Part shown: piece by piece, positions 41,107 through 51,519 of the stretch
Layout of the letters: every line of letters starts with the position of its first letter
How positions within the stretch are numbered: the first letter of the stretch is position 1
From: Adineta ricciae
Taxonomy: Eukaryota > Rotifera > Eurotatoria > Adinetida > Adinetidae
Assembly: GCA_905250025.1 (NCBI GenBank)
Contig: CAJNOJ010000060.1
Location: 110,213 to 174,212, forward strand
Reading direction: 5' to 3'
DNA length: 64,000 nucleotides
The notes under the pieces: model-generated
What the model was told of the DNA's origin: nothing
Database searches by the model: none
What the model saw: the letters and a program-made list of their open reading frames with translations, nothing else
Position numbers and translations under genes: made by a program

Positions 41107-41769
41107 TGTTGATTCTTGTTTAATAACTACGTTTTTTTTTCGAGGATATATGTGTAATTATATAATAACTTGCGAAAAGAGTAATCATCAAAAGAAAATC
41201 ATCATTCAATCCATAGATCGAATGGGAGAGAGGAAGAGAAAAATAAATAGCGAAACGATTAATAATTATACACATCATTTGACATCTAATAAAATATTGA
41301 AGGTAATAATCTTAGGCTTGCTTGAGGATCGAAGGTGAACTACCGTAACTACCTGCAATGGGAAGATGCAGATATATCATTAGTGACAGTCGAAATGAAT
41401 AAGAAAACAACAAGATTCATTCGTTGTTTTTTGTTTCATCAGGTAACTACACGATATTGATAAAGCATTTGTACGAGAGATAGATTCATCAATCAACGTA
41501 ATACTTTGTTCTGCTGTGTTTTTATTCTTACAAGGACAACAAATTCGTTCTTCCAGCATCACTAAATATAACCTTTAACATTCGTTTTCGTCGTGTACAT
41601 GTTTGTCTTGAATTTTCGTCTCATATGTCAAACTGTATGAAAGGATTAATCTTCGTGTCCTTTATTCAACTTTACATTACCACCTTTTACATAATCGTTC
41701 TTTAACATTAATGTTGATTCAGATCGAACGCAACGAAAACGATCACGATATTTTCTTTTAGACATTCTC
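41107..41769. other. Intergenic spacer
   Basis: No coding region is supported. TAG at 41759-41761, preceded by a T-rich run, is a candidate splice acceptor 8 nt before the next ATG. Confidence 0.5.
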
Positions 41770-42579
41770 ATGTCGTCGTCAACACTGTTGAATTCCTCGA
41801 TAGTTGTTAACAGTAGTACATCATCTAGCGATACAGCAAATGATTACGATTACGAAGGTGCGGCGATTTATATTGCCGCTATTCTAATTTGGTACTCAGC
41901 AGGTTTAGTTTTAATGCTCTTTTTTCGCGTACGTCCACGAACGTTCGAAAGTCGATTTCTATTCGATTATGAAACATCTGGTAAATCCGCATCGTCGAAT
42001 GCGAACCCATTTGCGCGCTATCACGATATTCAAGCTGATAACCTGAAGAAACAAATTCTTTACGAATTAAAAGATCCAGAAAATCGACAGCGCCTTTGGA
42101 AAATCTACTACGCATCAGCGGAAAAGCAAAATGAACCACATGCACAGTACTATCAAACCATCACAGCTGATTCGGTTACCATTGGACATATCAATAGGAA
42201 ATTAGCAGATATTCATCGTATGAATGCCCGTAAAGATATGGGCAATGACGATGACGTACTTCCAACGACAGTCCTTCATGCTTCGCACGATAATCGGTTT
42301 GATACATCGAAATTTTTCTCGAAAAGATTTACTTCACGTCGATCAAGTTTTGGATCATTACATAATCGGCGACCTATTTTTCGAGTCAGCTCTCAACCGC
42401 AAACACCTATCACAACGACAGCTGCACAAGGAGAAGCACCTACGGTTGAGAAAACGTCGACGCCTCTCGCCACAAATGGATCACATAAACGATCGAATAA
42501 CCATTCAATTAGATTCACTGTTGAAAAAGTACCGGAAACGAATAGAAAATGTTCGGCAGTCGCCGAAAATATTTCCTAA
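41770..42579 (+). CDS. One-pass membrane protein of unknown family
   Basis: A single-exon frame of 269 residues that I do not recognise. Residues about 1-27 are Ser/Thr/Asn-rich with possible N-glycosylation sites (NSS, NST). A hydrophobic segment at about 30-52 (GAAIYIAAILIWYSAGLVLM) is followed by basic RVRPR, so the C terminus should face the cytosol. The juxtamembrane stretch FLFDYETSGK and the block LKDPENRQRLWKIYY look ordered; the rest is Ser/Thr/Arg-rich and probably disordered. Size and layout recall KCNE-like channel subunits, but no motif proves this. Good codon continuity and an acceptor 8 nt upstream of the ATG support a real gene. Confidence 0.7.
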   Translation: MSSSTLLNSSIVVNSSTSSSDTANDYDYEGAAIYIAAILIWYSAGLVLMLFFRVRPRTFESRFLFDYETSGKSASSNANPFARYHDIQADNLKKQILYELKDPENRQRLWKIYYASAEKQNEPHAQYYQTITADSVTIGHINRKLADIHRMNARKDMGNDDDVLPTTVLHASHDNRFDTSKFFSKRFTSRRSSFGSLHNRRPIFRVSSQPQTPITTTAAQGEAPTVEKTSTPLATNGSHKRSNNHSIRFTVEKVPETNRKCSAVAENIS

Positions 42580-43377
42580 TAGAATCGACTGAACCACAAC
42601 ATTCTTCTTCATCCTTTCTTTCAGTTCGATATTGGCATCGGTGAATTAGCGAAACTACCGCAGAACTATTTCTCGTTTTTTTTCCTTTTTTTTGTAAATA
42701 AACATGAAGAACTAGAGAGATTTTCGAGTGAGAAGCTATTCCATTACACAGATTCTATCCTTCGGTAATAAATGTGTTTACCGTTTTGGAAAATGTAATT
42801 GCTCCCGGCATGAAAAATATGTGCATTAGTTTAATTAATTTTTGTTCCTATGATAGATCGAAGCCGATCGCTAACGGTGATAGGAAAAGTGCTAACGACA
42901 TTCGTATTTCAATTTCATATTCTATTTGATCTCATATGTTATCTTAATCTGTCATATTGAGTTCTCTTCGGAAGAATAAAAATGTCATTGATGAAACAGA
43001 ATGCAGACAAACACATACACAATTAATTGTGTTCTATATAGTGAAAAGCGTGGCAACATGTTCAGCTAGACATATCTTGAAGCGCAAAAGTCGACCGAGA
43101 ATAATAATAATAATAACTCAGAATAGAAAATCATCAGATTGGATGCTTATTAATAATTCTTTCTTCTTCTTCTGTTTCTCTTTCTTCAAACGCCGTGCAT
43201 AAGCTTGAGAACAAAAGTCTTCGTTATTTCTCAGTAACAAAGTCAAGGAAAAGAATGTGACGAAGAGAGAAAAAATCGACAGGAAATACTATTGATTTAA
43301 CAGCATGCACATTGAAAAACAACAACAATAACCATAGACAGATTTCTCGAAAGTAATACCGACTTTCAAATAACAAC
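42580..43377. other. Intergenic spacer
   Basis: Probable 3' UTR of the one-pass membrane protein (AATAAA-like sites near 42700) and promoter of the C1q-domain gene. No coding region is supported. Confidence 0.5.
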
Positions 43378-44354
43378 ATGAACACTTTTTTCTTAATCCT
43401 ATCTGTAATATCTTATTATTCCGCACGGATACATGCTCAATATTATCCATACAAACATTATGAACGGCAAGCAATGACTGAAACAATCTACAGCAATAAT
43501 ACAGCCAGTGAATACGAGGATGACAGTAATATGTGCCATTTGTCGGTGCGGTGTCCAGCGATTCCCACACTGTGTTAGTAATTGGATTATTTGTCTTGTT
43601 AGAAACTGATCCGACATGTTTTCTTTGATTTCTTTATTAGCTCCATATGATCGCGACATGCGTAATCGTCGTTTTACTGTCGATACATTCTTAGCAATGC
43701 ACGGCCCACCTGGACCTTCAGGTGAGCCGGGACCTGTCGGAAATCCTGGGCCGCGTGGTGCTGTTGGGCCACAAGGTAGTTTATTTACTGGCACTACTAT
43801 TTAGACAAAATCTTGTGTGTTCCTTCTAACAGGCGAAGTGGGACGATCGAAAGAACCAGTCCCGGTTGTAGCATTCATGGCTTATCTACAAAAAATGTTA
43901 TCCGTTGAATCGAATCGTACTGAAACAATTGTTTTCGAAAATGCTGATATTAACGAAGCCAATGGCTATAATCCAGCGACCGGTATATTCACAGCGACAC
44001 ATCGAGGTATTTACAAATTCAGTATGACAATCATGGCACAAATGGATTCGATTGTATGTTGTTATTATCTTCTTCTTGTTTTCTTTGACAACTACCACTG
44101 AAATCTAATCATAGGCTACCGTACGCATTCTTCATAATCAAATCAATGTTCTCAGTATGATACGTTGTGATTGTCGACGTCGTTTTTCACACGTCCGTGG
44201 CTCCGTGTATGCTGAGTTGAATGCTAATGATCAAGTCATGGTTGAAGCCATTGGCGATGTCAACGATTCAGGTCAATCTGCCCCTCGCAATAATATATAT
44301 GGATATACATATACACATTTCAGCGGTGCACTTTTATTTTTAACTAATACTTAA
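43378..44354 (+). CDS. Secreted C1q-domain protein with a short collagen stalk
   Basis: Exons 43378-43573, 43641-43775, 43833-44053 and 44115-44354 join in phase to 263 residues. A signal peptide (MNTFFLILSVISYYSARIHA) is followed by an acidic/Asn-rich linker, then about nine Gly-X-Y triplets (GPPGPSGEPGPVGNPGPRGA...), and a C-terminal C1q domain: VVAFMAYLQKML, FENADINEANGYNPATGIFT, HRGIYKFSMTIM and a final FSGALLF. This is the layout of C1q/TNF-related and cerebellin-like proteins, which trimerise through the C1q domain. The collagen run is far shorter than in complement C1q. The precise orthologue is not clear. Confidence 0.87.
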
Positions 44355-45117
44355 AATCCAGCTTCAACGTTATTTTTATATAGTATTCTGTCATTAGAGA
44401 GTTGTGTTTCTTCATAGAAATGTAAATCTTTGTTGTCGTCGTCTTTATTCTAGGAACTAATTCAATTTGAATAAAATGAGTGTCATTTCTCTAGAGAAAT
44501 AAAAAAGAACGAATGATGAATGCTTATATCTTAGTGAATACTCTTTAATCTAAGATTTGACTTAGTATTTATCTAAATACTATCATGTAAGTATAATCAT
44601 TCTGTAAAGAACAGAATTCATTTTCGAGATCTCACAGAACGATGCCGATGTTCTTCTATGCAGGAGCACTTGAGTGAAAACGATATTCGGCCTTTGATGA
44701 CAATTCAATTGTATATGTAATGCTGTTCATTACCATCGTTGAATGAATTATGTCTGAACGTCTCGTAATCGGATAAGATTTCTTTCGTAGTCTCGGGACG
44801 CATAGGAAGAATATTCGTTTATACGAGAAAGAGAACGAACAAGCATTTGTTGAAAACTATGCCAACGCGCATGATAACGAGGTAAAATAGACATTGAAGT
44901 TTTTCTTTAGTCAATCAAGTTTTAATCAAGTTACCAACAAGTCAATTGTTAACCTTGGCTGAAAAGAATAAAATACAAAAGAATAATAATAGTTACATTG
45001 ATCGACAATTGCGTTTTCCCTCTCTTTCTTCTTCTTCTTCTTCTTCTCCCCCTCCTCCTTATTATATTTGCTTTCTAGAATAGCTGCTCTTCACAGAATA
45101 CTTACACCTTCGTTTTC
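44355..45117. other. Intergenic spacer
   Basis: No coding region is supported. A (TTC)n-type run is at about 45026-45048. TAG at 45076-45078 is a candidate acceptor about 40 nt before the GABA-B receptor ATG. Confidence 0.5.
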
Positions 45118-48100
45118 ATGTATTATTTATGCAATATTGTACATATTCTTTCGTTGATTATTTCAATAACGAGAGCCAAACAAATTCCCTTAATTGGTCT
45201 GTTTACCCGAGAACATCCAAATAAGAATTATTCATCTTCATCAATTATTGATTACGCATTAACTCGTTTGAAATCGATTGATACTATTCATACTGAACTC
45301 GATATCCAGCGGCATGAGCAAGACATTCCATGTGATATGGCCATTGGCACCAAACTGATCTTCGATATGATCCAACGAAAGCCAAGACCCTTAGCAATCT
45401 TCAGTGGATCATGTCAGACGGTGGCATCAGCCATTGCAGAAACTGCTGGCATATTGGATATGACCATTGTATGAACTGCCTCGTAATTGTTTATTATTGG
45501 TTGATTTTCTTGTTTTATCATTGTAGATTATCTATTCCGAGACGAGCTCGCTTTTTACTGCGCGAGAGAAGTATCCATCATTAATTCGAACCGTTCCCGG
45601 TGATTCTCAACATAATATTGGCAAGCAAAATAGTGTCCTATGATGTCAAATATCATCATGTTTGTTTTAGCTCGAAAGTTATTATTGAGGAAATATCATT
45701 GGCGGCGATTTGGAATCTTATATCAATATGAAAGGCAATATACGATGGTAATTGAGAAAGAAGACTTCATATACTAACTGAATTTTTTCTCACAGCCTGT
45801 AACCAGATTCAATGATCTTCTACAAGATGAAAACGATTGGGAGAATGCTCTGTCGAAAGGCATTTCTTTCAAAGATCTCGATGAAACTCAAATCAATCGA
45901 ACACGAAATTCTTTAAAGGATGCATTTGATGAACTGAAGGTAATCAAACAATGTTGTAAGTACTTCTTCGCAGAGAAGTTACTACCGGAATCTCCATATC
46001 GTATTCGAACAAAAGAAAGATCGTATTTTAATAAAATCAACATTTCCTCTGACGATCTTTTTTCTTTTCATAGAAAAATAATATTCGGATTATTCTCGGC
46101 AATTTCAACTCAACAATGGCCGTTCGAATATTTTGCGAGGTAAAAAAAGCCCACTCAGTTCATTTCCAGGTACAATTTTGGACCTATTATTCCAGGCATT
46201 TCGTTACGATCTTTATGGCGCACGTTTTCAATGGATTATCGTCGGTTACTACGAGTCGAACTGGTGGTTGAACAATGCCAGTCCGTGCAACACGTCCGAA
46301 ATTCTTCAGGCATTGAATGGCACACTTCAAACTCGCGTGCCACAGCTTGGATATAATACGAGAATGCGAACTATGGCTGATATCGTAATAGTTTGGTGGT
46401 AGACTTTCGTCGGAGTTTTGAACTTCGTTTTTGTTGTAGACATTGGATCAGTTTAAATTTGATTTGACCACACTTCAAACATCGGATTATTTCGTGGGCT
46501 ATGCATTTGATGCCGTGTTAACTTTAACAGCAGCATTTGAAAAGTTGCATTCGTGCCCAAATCAGTTTGATATCGATGCTATCTGGCGTCAGGAATGTTG
46601 GCGGCATGAATTGATCAGCATCATTCAAACCATTGATATCGAAGGCGTGACAGGACGTGTGCGTTTTCATAACGGTGATCGAATCGGTGAAATCGTCGTA
46701 GAACAGTTGTTAGGTATGCAAATAAAGGAGTGTCATTCATCGTTTTGATAACTTTTAGTACAGTCTCTTCTAGTGAAAAATCACCCAGGGTCGATATTGT
46801 CAAATTATTTGTAGCATTACCCAACAATCAATCAAAATATATTCTCGTATCCGCCAGCAATGAGAGAAATATCACATGGCATGGTCAAGGACCACCAAAT
46901 GATCGTATCAAACGAATCAACCGTGATCAACGTATATCGATATTAACTTACACTATCATTGGAAGTATTAGCGGAGTGGGAATTTTCTTAGCTCTGGGAT
47001 TTTTTGCGTTTAATATTATCTTTCGCGAACATCGGTATGAACAACAATTTGTCGATGCTATTATTAGTTCTATTCTTAGATTCATCCGAATGTCGAGTCC
47101 TCAAATAAATAATTTAATTATCGCCGGTTGTATATTGTCTTACATCAGTGTTCTTCTCATGGGCGTCGATTCCAGTCTCCTGGGCATGCAGAATTCACAA
47201 GCAGCGATGAATTTCATATGTGCAGTAAGAGAGATTTCATATATCATTTTCTTTTATTCAATGAAACGCTAACCAGGCTCGCATCTGGACGTTGTCCATT
47301 GGTTTTACAATCTCCTTCGGAGCTATATTCAGTAAAACATGGCGTGTTCATTCGATCTTCACAAATGTTCATGCGTCCAAACGAGTAATAATGAAAATTT
47401 TCGACTTTCGAGAAGAAAACTGTCCGTTTCTTAGGCAATTAAAGATTGTCGTTTGTTTATTTTTGTGGGACTTCTTCTTGCTCTTGACACTATTCTCTTA
47501 GCATCATGGCAAATCGTTGATCCATTGAAAATCATCCATCATAGCAGTCAAATACAAGTAATTCAGAATCATTTCGAAAAGTAGAAACGAATGATTTCAT
47601 CGGTTCTTAGACGAAGGATGAAGATATTGTTATTCTTTGGAACTTTGAAGAATGTTTATCAAAACGTCGTTCACTTTGGTTTACAATGCAATCTATATAT
47701 AAAGGTGTACTAATGGTAAATTACATCATCAAAAATACTGATTTTATCTTTCATTCGTTCTTTTTCACTAAGGTTGTTGGCTCACATTTTGCATGGGCAA
47801 CACGAAATGTTCATATCAGCGCATTAAACGATTCCACTTACGTTGGCATGAGTCTTTATAATGTTGTTCTTTTAAGTACAACAACAGCTGTCGTAGGTTA
47901 TTTCTTACGTGATCAACACGAACGATCTTATATCTTAACATCAATATTTATTTTACTCTGTGTTACGATAACGTTATGTCTTGTCTTTGTGCCAAAAGTT
48001 CTCGAGGTAGCCAAAGATCCACGTTCCAGAGCAAGGCCACCACGTGCAACGTTAATTAAAAGTAAATCGAAAGCACCCAATAATCCCGAACATACCAAAC

Positions 48101-48432
48101 TCCTGACACAAATTAAAACACTGACAAAACAGAATGAAATCTTACGTTCAAGCGCTACGAAAGTTTGTCGACTCACGATGAATGTTTTCTCTCTTTTAGC
48201 AATCATTTTAACTTTAGTGTGACGAATTGATCGATCATTTGCTATCTGCTCTTGAAAATACTAATGGAAAATTCTATCAGTATGAAGTATTCCTACGTAA
48301 GTTCAATGTGAAACTCTAATTATTGAAGTGTCATTGACTTTTTCTCTGTTCATAGCTTCGTTTGCAAATAGTACGAGTAAAACATGTGAATCTGATTGGT
48401 TATTAGATGATAAAATCCAATTACGGAAATAG
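45118..48432 (+). CDS. GABBR: Metabotropic GABA-B-type receptor (class C GPCR)
   Basis: Class C G-protein-coupled receptor. Exons 45118-45468, 45527-45620, 45671-45747, 45796-45939, 46074-46139, 46196-46384, 46440-46708, 46774-47224, 47277-47384, 47435-47557, 47611-47715, 47773-48162, 48218-48296 and 48356-48432 give about 840 residues. The junction 46708/46774 is the least certain; 46759 is an alternative acceptor. After a signal peptide comes a Venus-flytrap ligand domain (residues about 25-440), then seven membrane segments. Family signatures: FKFDLTTLQTSDYFVGYAFD, SPQINNLIIAGCILSYISV, FGAIFSKTWRVHSIF, WQIVDPL, WATRNVHISALNDSTYVGMS and CVTITLCLVFVPK. A coiled coil (LLTQIKTLTKQNEIL) follows, as in GABA-B dimers. 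The subunit type is not determined. The second intron appears to use a GC donor (45621). Confidence 0.9.
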
Positions 48433-49023
48433 AGCAAAGACAAAATTATTATCTAATGTATTCGGAACTTATGTAATTGATTGTTTTTATGTGAATTCAA
48501 TAAATGTAGGGCGCTTGAGATTTTTCAATGATTATAAATTATCCGATGGCAATCGTTTATCATTCGTTCTTTGTCTTTTTCTTTCTGTTCCGAGTAATTT
48601 ACAGGTAATGTTCCGTTTTGTTTTGTCTTTCTTTTCTCCCTCTGCGCTGATCAGTGATTATTCATGATCGATCGAGACTAAAATACTATCGTACTCAGTA
48701 CATACAATGACAAAATAACTATGTTTATCAGACTGTATGAAAGAACGAGACGGAGAGACAGTGACAGAAGAATCTTAGTTGTATTGCCATTATAAGAAGA
48801 AGAGAGAAGAAAAAAAAAGAGAATGGAAGAATAGCGTGGTTACGACATGTATTGGCTTCGGCCATTATCAATAACTATAACAGAAAGAGAAAAATACATA
48901 ATAAAAAAGGCATATATTAAGCAATGCCAGCAATATTCGTCTATCCTATAGTGCTCTTTATTCTTTCCCAACTCAACACTCGCTGACATATAAACAACAA
49001 TCTTGTCGTATTGATTAGCAGAT
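48433..49023. other. Intergenic spacer
   Basis: No coding region is supported. A CAG acceptor ends two bases before the ATG of the lectin-like gene. Confidence 0.5.
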
Positions 49024-50273
49024 ATGTCGTATAGTAATTTGATCTTACTATGTTTTATTTCGTTTCTTATATTAATAAATGCGCAATACGATGATGAAAA
49101 AGATTTACCACAAGGTAGTTGACTTCACATAGGTAGAAATAAGTTTTCACAGTTTTATTCTTTAACTATAGAAACGTACGAACCAATTCGAAGTTCGAAG
49201 TCATCATTCGATGCGCATTTTCAACGTGGTCAATGTCCATATCGTTCCTATCAGATCAATAATGAATGTGTATACTTTTCGACGGAAGGACCCATTTACG
49301 CATGGCATCAAGCTCAACGTTTATGTGCACGGCAGATACGACGTTTGTTAGAGCAACACACATTCTCTGTGATCAATCAAAATCGTACGAAGCCGATTGC
49401 AAATGTACGACAATTGATTCTAAATACTCCAGAAAAGACGAAAATTCTACAAGCACTCTTTCGAGATTATGATGAACTTCATTATGCAGTTCAATTACCA
49501 TCTGATTATAATACGTTACAACGATGTAATGATGGCAAAGAAGATTATTGGCCTCAGTATTGTGTCAATCAAAACAACACGTCGAATAGCACGTGCTTCG
49601 AAGCAAATGACAGTGGTGGAAATCATATTTGCATACATCAAATTGATTGTTATGAACGAAATTTTCGACTCGCATGTGAATTTACATTACCAGGTTGGTA
49701 TTTTTGAAATGGAGCTTCATTTTTTCGAAGAAAGGATAACGATACGTTCATTTTCAAGGAAATGCGCAATTGACTTCATCTACATTTCGTCACTGTCCAA
49801 AAATTCGCGGCTTTCGACATCGATTGACCGTATGGGCATGGCTGTTAGTTGCAGTCGGTGGCATGCTTTTGCTTTTACTCATCCTCGGTGGTATTTTAGC
49901 ATTTATTCGTAATTCAAAAAAAGGCTCCGTTGATATCAAACAGCCTACACTTGAACGTCGTCTTACGGGTGAACGAAGTAAGATTTGCATGAAATCGAAC
50001 AAACTCCCAACTAATCATTATCCTTTCTCTTTTTTCTTAGCTGTCAGTATACGGTCAGGCCGTGAAGATCCAACTGCCGAGCCGGTACAACTTTCGAGTA
50101 TTCTCATCAGAGATATGATAATATTTGTTGTTTAGATGCTCGTTCGAGCTACTCCATTAAATGGATTTGATACCAACGATCATCAACTAGCCAAATCCTT
50201 GAAACGTGCTGCTCCCTCGACAGTATCAACAAGCATAAGCGTCAGACAAGATCCTAACACTCCAAATGTTTGA
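49024..50273 (+). CDS. Type I membrane protein with a C-type-lectin-like ectodomain
   Basis: Exons 49024-49114, 49172-49693, 49759-49977, 50041-50084 and 50136-50273 give about 337 residues. A signal peptide (LILLCFISFLILINA) leads into a Cys-rich ectodomain with the C-type-lectin-like opening CVYFSTEGPIYAWHQAQRLC and later paired cysteines (YCVNQNN, HICIHQIDCYE, LACEF). A membrane segment at about 218-242 (VWAWLLVAVGGMLLLLLILG) is followed by a short basic cytoplasmic tail. No EPN/QPD plus WND calcium-site motif is seen, so sugar binding is not predicted. The C terminus is uncertain: reading through exon 4 ends at 50135, while a 51-bp intron (50085-50135) leads to a different tail ending at 50273. 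I cannot name an orthologue. Confidence 0.68.
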
Positions 50274-50480
50274 TTGGCATCGTTCGAAACGTTTCTCTCT
50301 CTTGTGTATACGTGCGTGAGCATAGACGATGTTCGATCGTCTTCCACACATGGATTTCTCTCGTCTTTTATATGTATATGTATTTTTTCATTATAAAAAA
50401 AGAAACACAGACAAACGACAATGAAGAAAAACAAGCAGTTACTGATGGATATGTCGACAGATATGATCATCAGTTGAAAT

Positions 50481-51439
50481 TTAATCGACATCGGTTATTG
50501 TTGACAATGGCACGGCAGGAACTTTTTTCGCACTTTGTTGAACAGCCGTTGCTGCTGCTGTTTGTTCGTTAGCAGCTGATTTTTTCAAAGCACGTTCAAG
50601 TAAATAAGCATCGCATGGTTCCAAACGGCGATAGTATTCCGTTGCTGTTGAAATGACTTGAAAGCCAAATTTCTTATAAAATGCCAAAGCAGTTTCATTG
50701 TTGATTTGAACATGTCTACAATCGAAACAGACGATGACTTTCGCTCGAAGAAAACATATTTTCGTACGTACAAATAAATACTGTCAATATTTCCTTCGCG
50801 TTCACAAATTTTGAACACATGTTCGAGCATTAATGTACCTAAGCCAAGTTCACGATATTTAGCTAAGACACCTAATGTCATTATGTATAATCGCCTGCGA
50901 TTTTCTGATAGATCAATCCGACAACAAACAGCGCCAACGACGATATCATTACAATATGCTGAAAAAAAAGGCAAAACAATTGCGTTCAAGTTTTTTTTTC
51001 TCGCCTTCTATCTACGCCTTTCGCATATCTGCCTAATTTAGTTCTAATTAGCTTATGCATGATTGTATCACGCGAACAAGAAGCATCTGATAACATCTGA
51101 AACGTTCTTCAGACAGAATGTCATCTCAAGTCACCGCTGAGTGCGAAAACGATGCTTCTCTCTGATAATTAATCATCGATCTGTTGAGATAAATCCGGCT
51201 CGAGAAATTTTCGACATACCTAATTTGCATAATTCACCAGCACCTAGAAGATCTTTGTAGAATTTCTCGTTATAAGCAACAGGAAATACATCGCGATTGA
51301 GAACTTTCAATTGTTTTAGATTGTGTTGAGTCAAATCACCTAATTCGATGCTAACTCTTTTAACTTTGCGCTTTTTTCGATTTTCATCCGTAGCATTATT
51401 ATTCGTATTATTATTATTCATTGTCACAGTATTCGTCAT
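50481..51439 (-). CDS. NAA50: N-alpha-acetyltransferase 50
   Basis: GNAT-fold enzyme that acetylates N-terminal Met of Met-hydrophobic proteins, partner of NatA, needed for sister-chromatid cohesion. Exons 51439-51220, 50958-50772 and 50715-50481 give 213 residues; human NAA50 has 169. The core matches closely: IELGDLTQHNLKQLKVLNRD, FPVAYNEKFYKDLL, GELCKLAYCNDIVVGAVCCR, RRLYIMTLGVLAKYRELGLG (acetyl-CoA loop RELGLG), IYLHVQINNETALAFYKKFG and YYRRLEP. The Phe-Pro and Tyr residues of the Met-binding pocket are kept. An Asn/Thr-rich N-terminal extension of about 28 residues and an Ala/Gln-rich tail are added. The ATG is 80 bp downstream of the EIF2A stop, with an acceptor TAG directly before it. 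Confidence 0.94.
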
Positions 51440-51441
51440 AT

Positions 51442-51444
51442 CTA
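51442..51444 (-). promoter_or_regulatory. Acceptor between EIF2A stop and NAA50 start
   Basis: On the minus strand a T-rich run ends in CTAG two bases before the NAA50 ATG. The only sequence upstream before the EIF2A stop is about 78 bp, so a trans-spliced leader is the simplest use of this site. Confidence 0.5.
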
Positions 51445-51519
51445 GAAAACAAAAACCAACGTCAACAAATTTCCTGTTTAGAAAAAAATAGCACGGATTG
51501 TTTCATAGGAAAAGAAATA

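Noticed and set aside
42224..42592. A 122-residue second frame inside the one-pass membrane protein gene
   Set aside because: It is a shadow of the better-supported 269-residue frame and has no motif.
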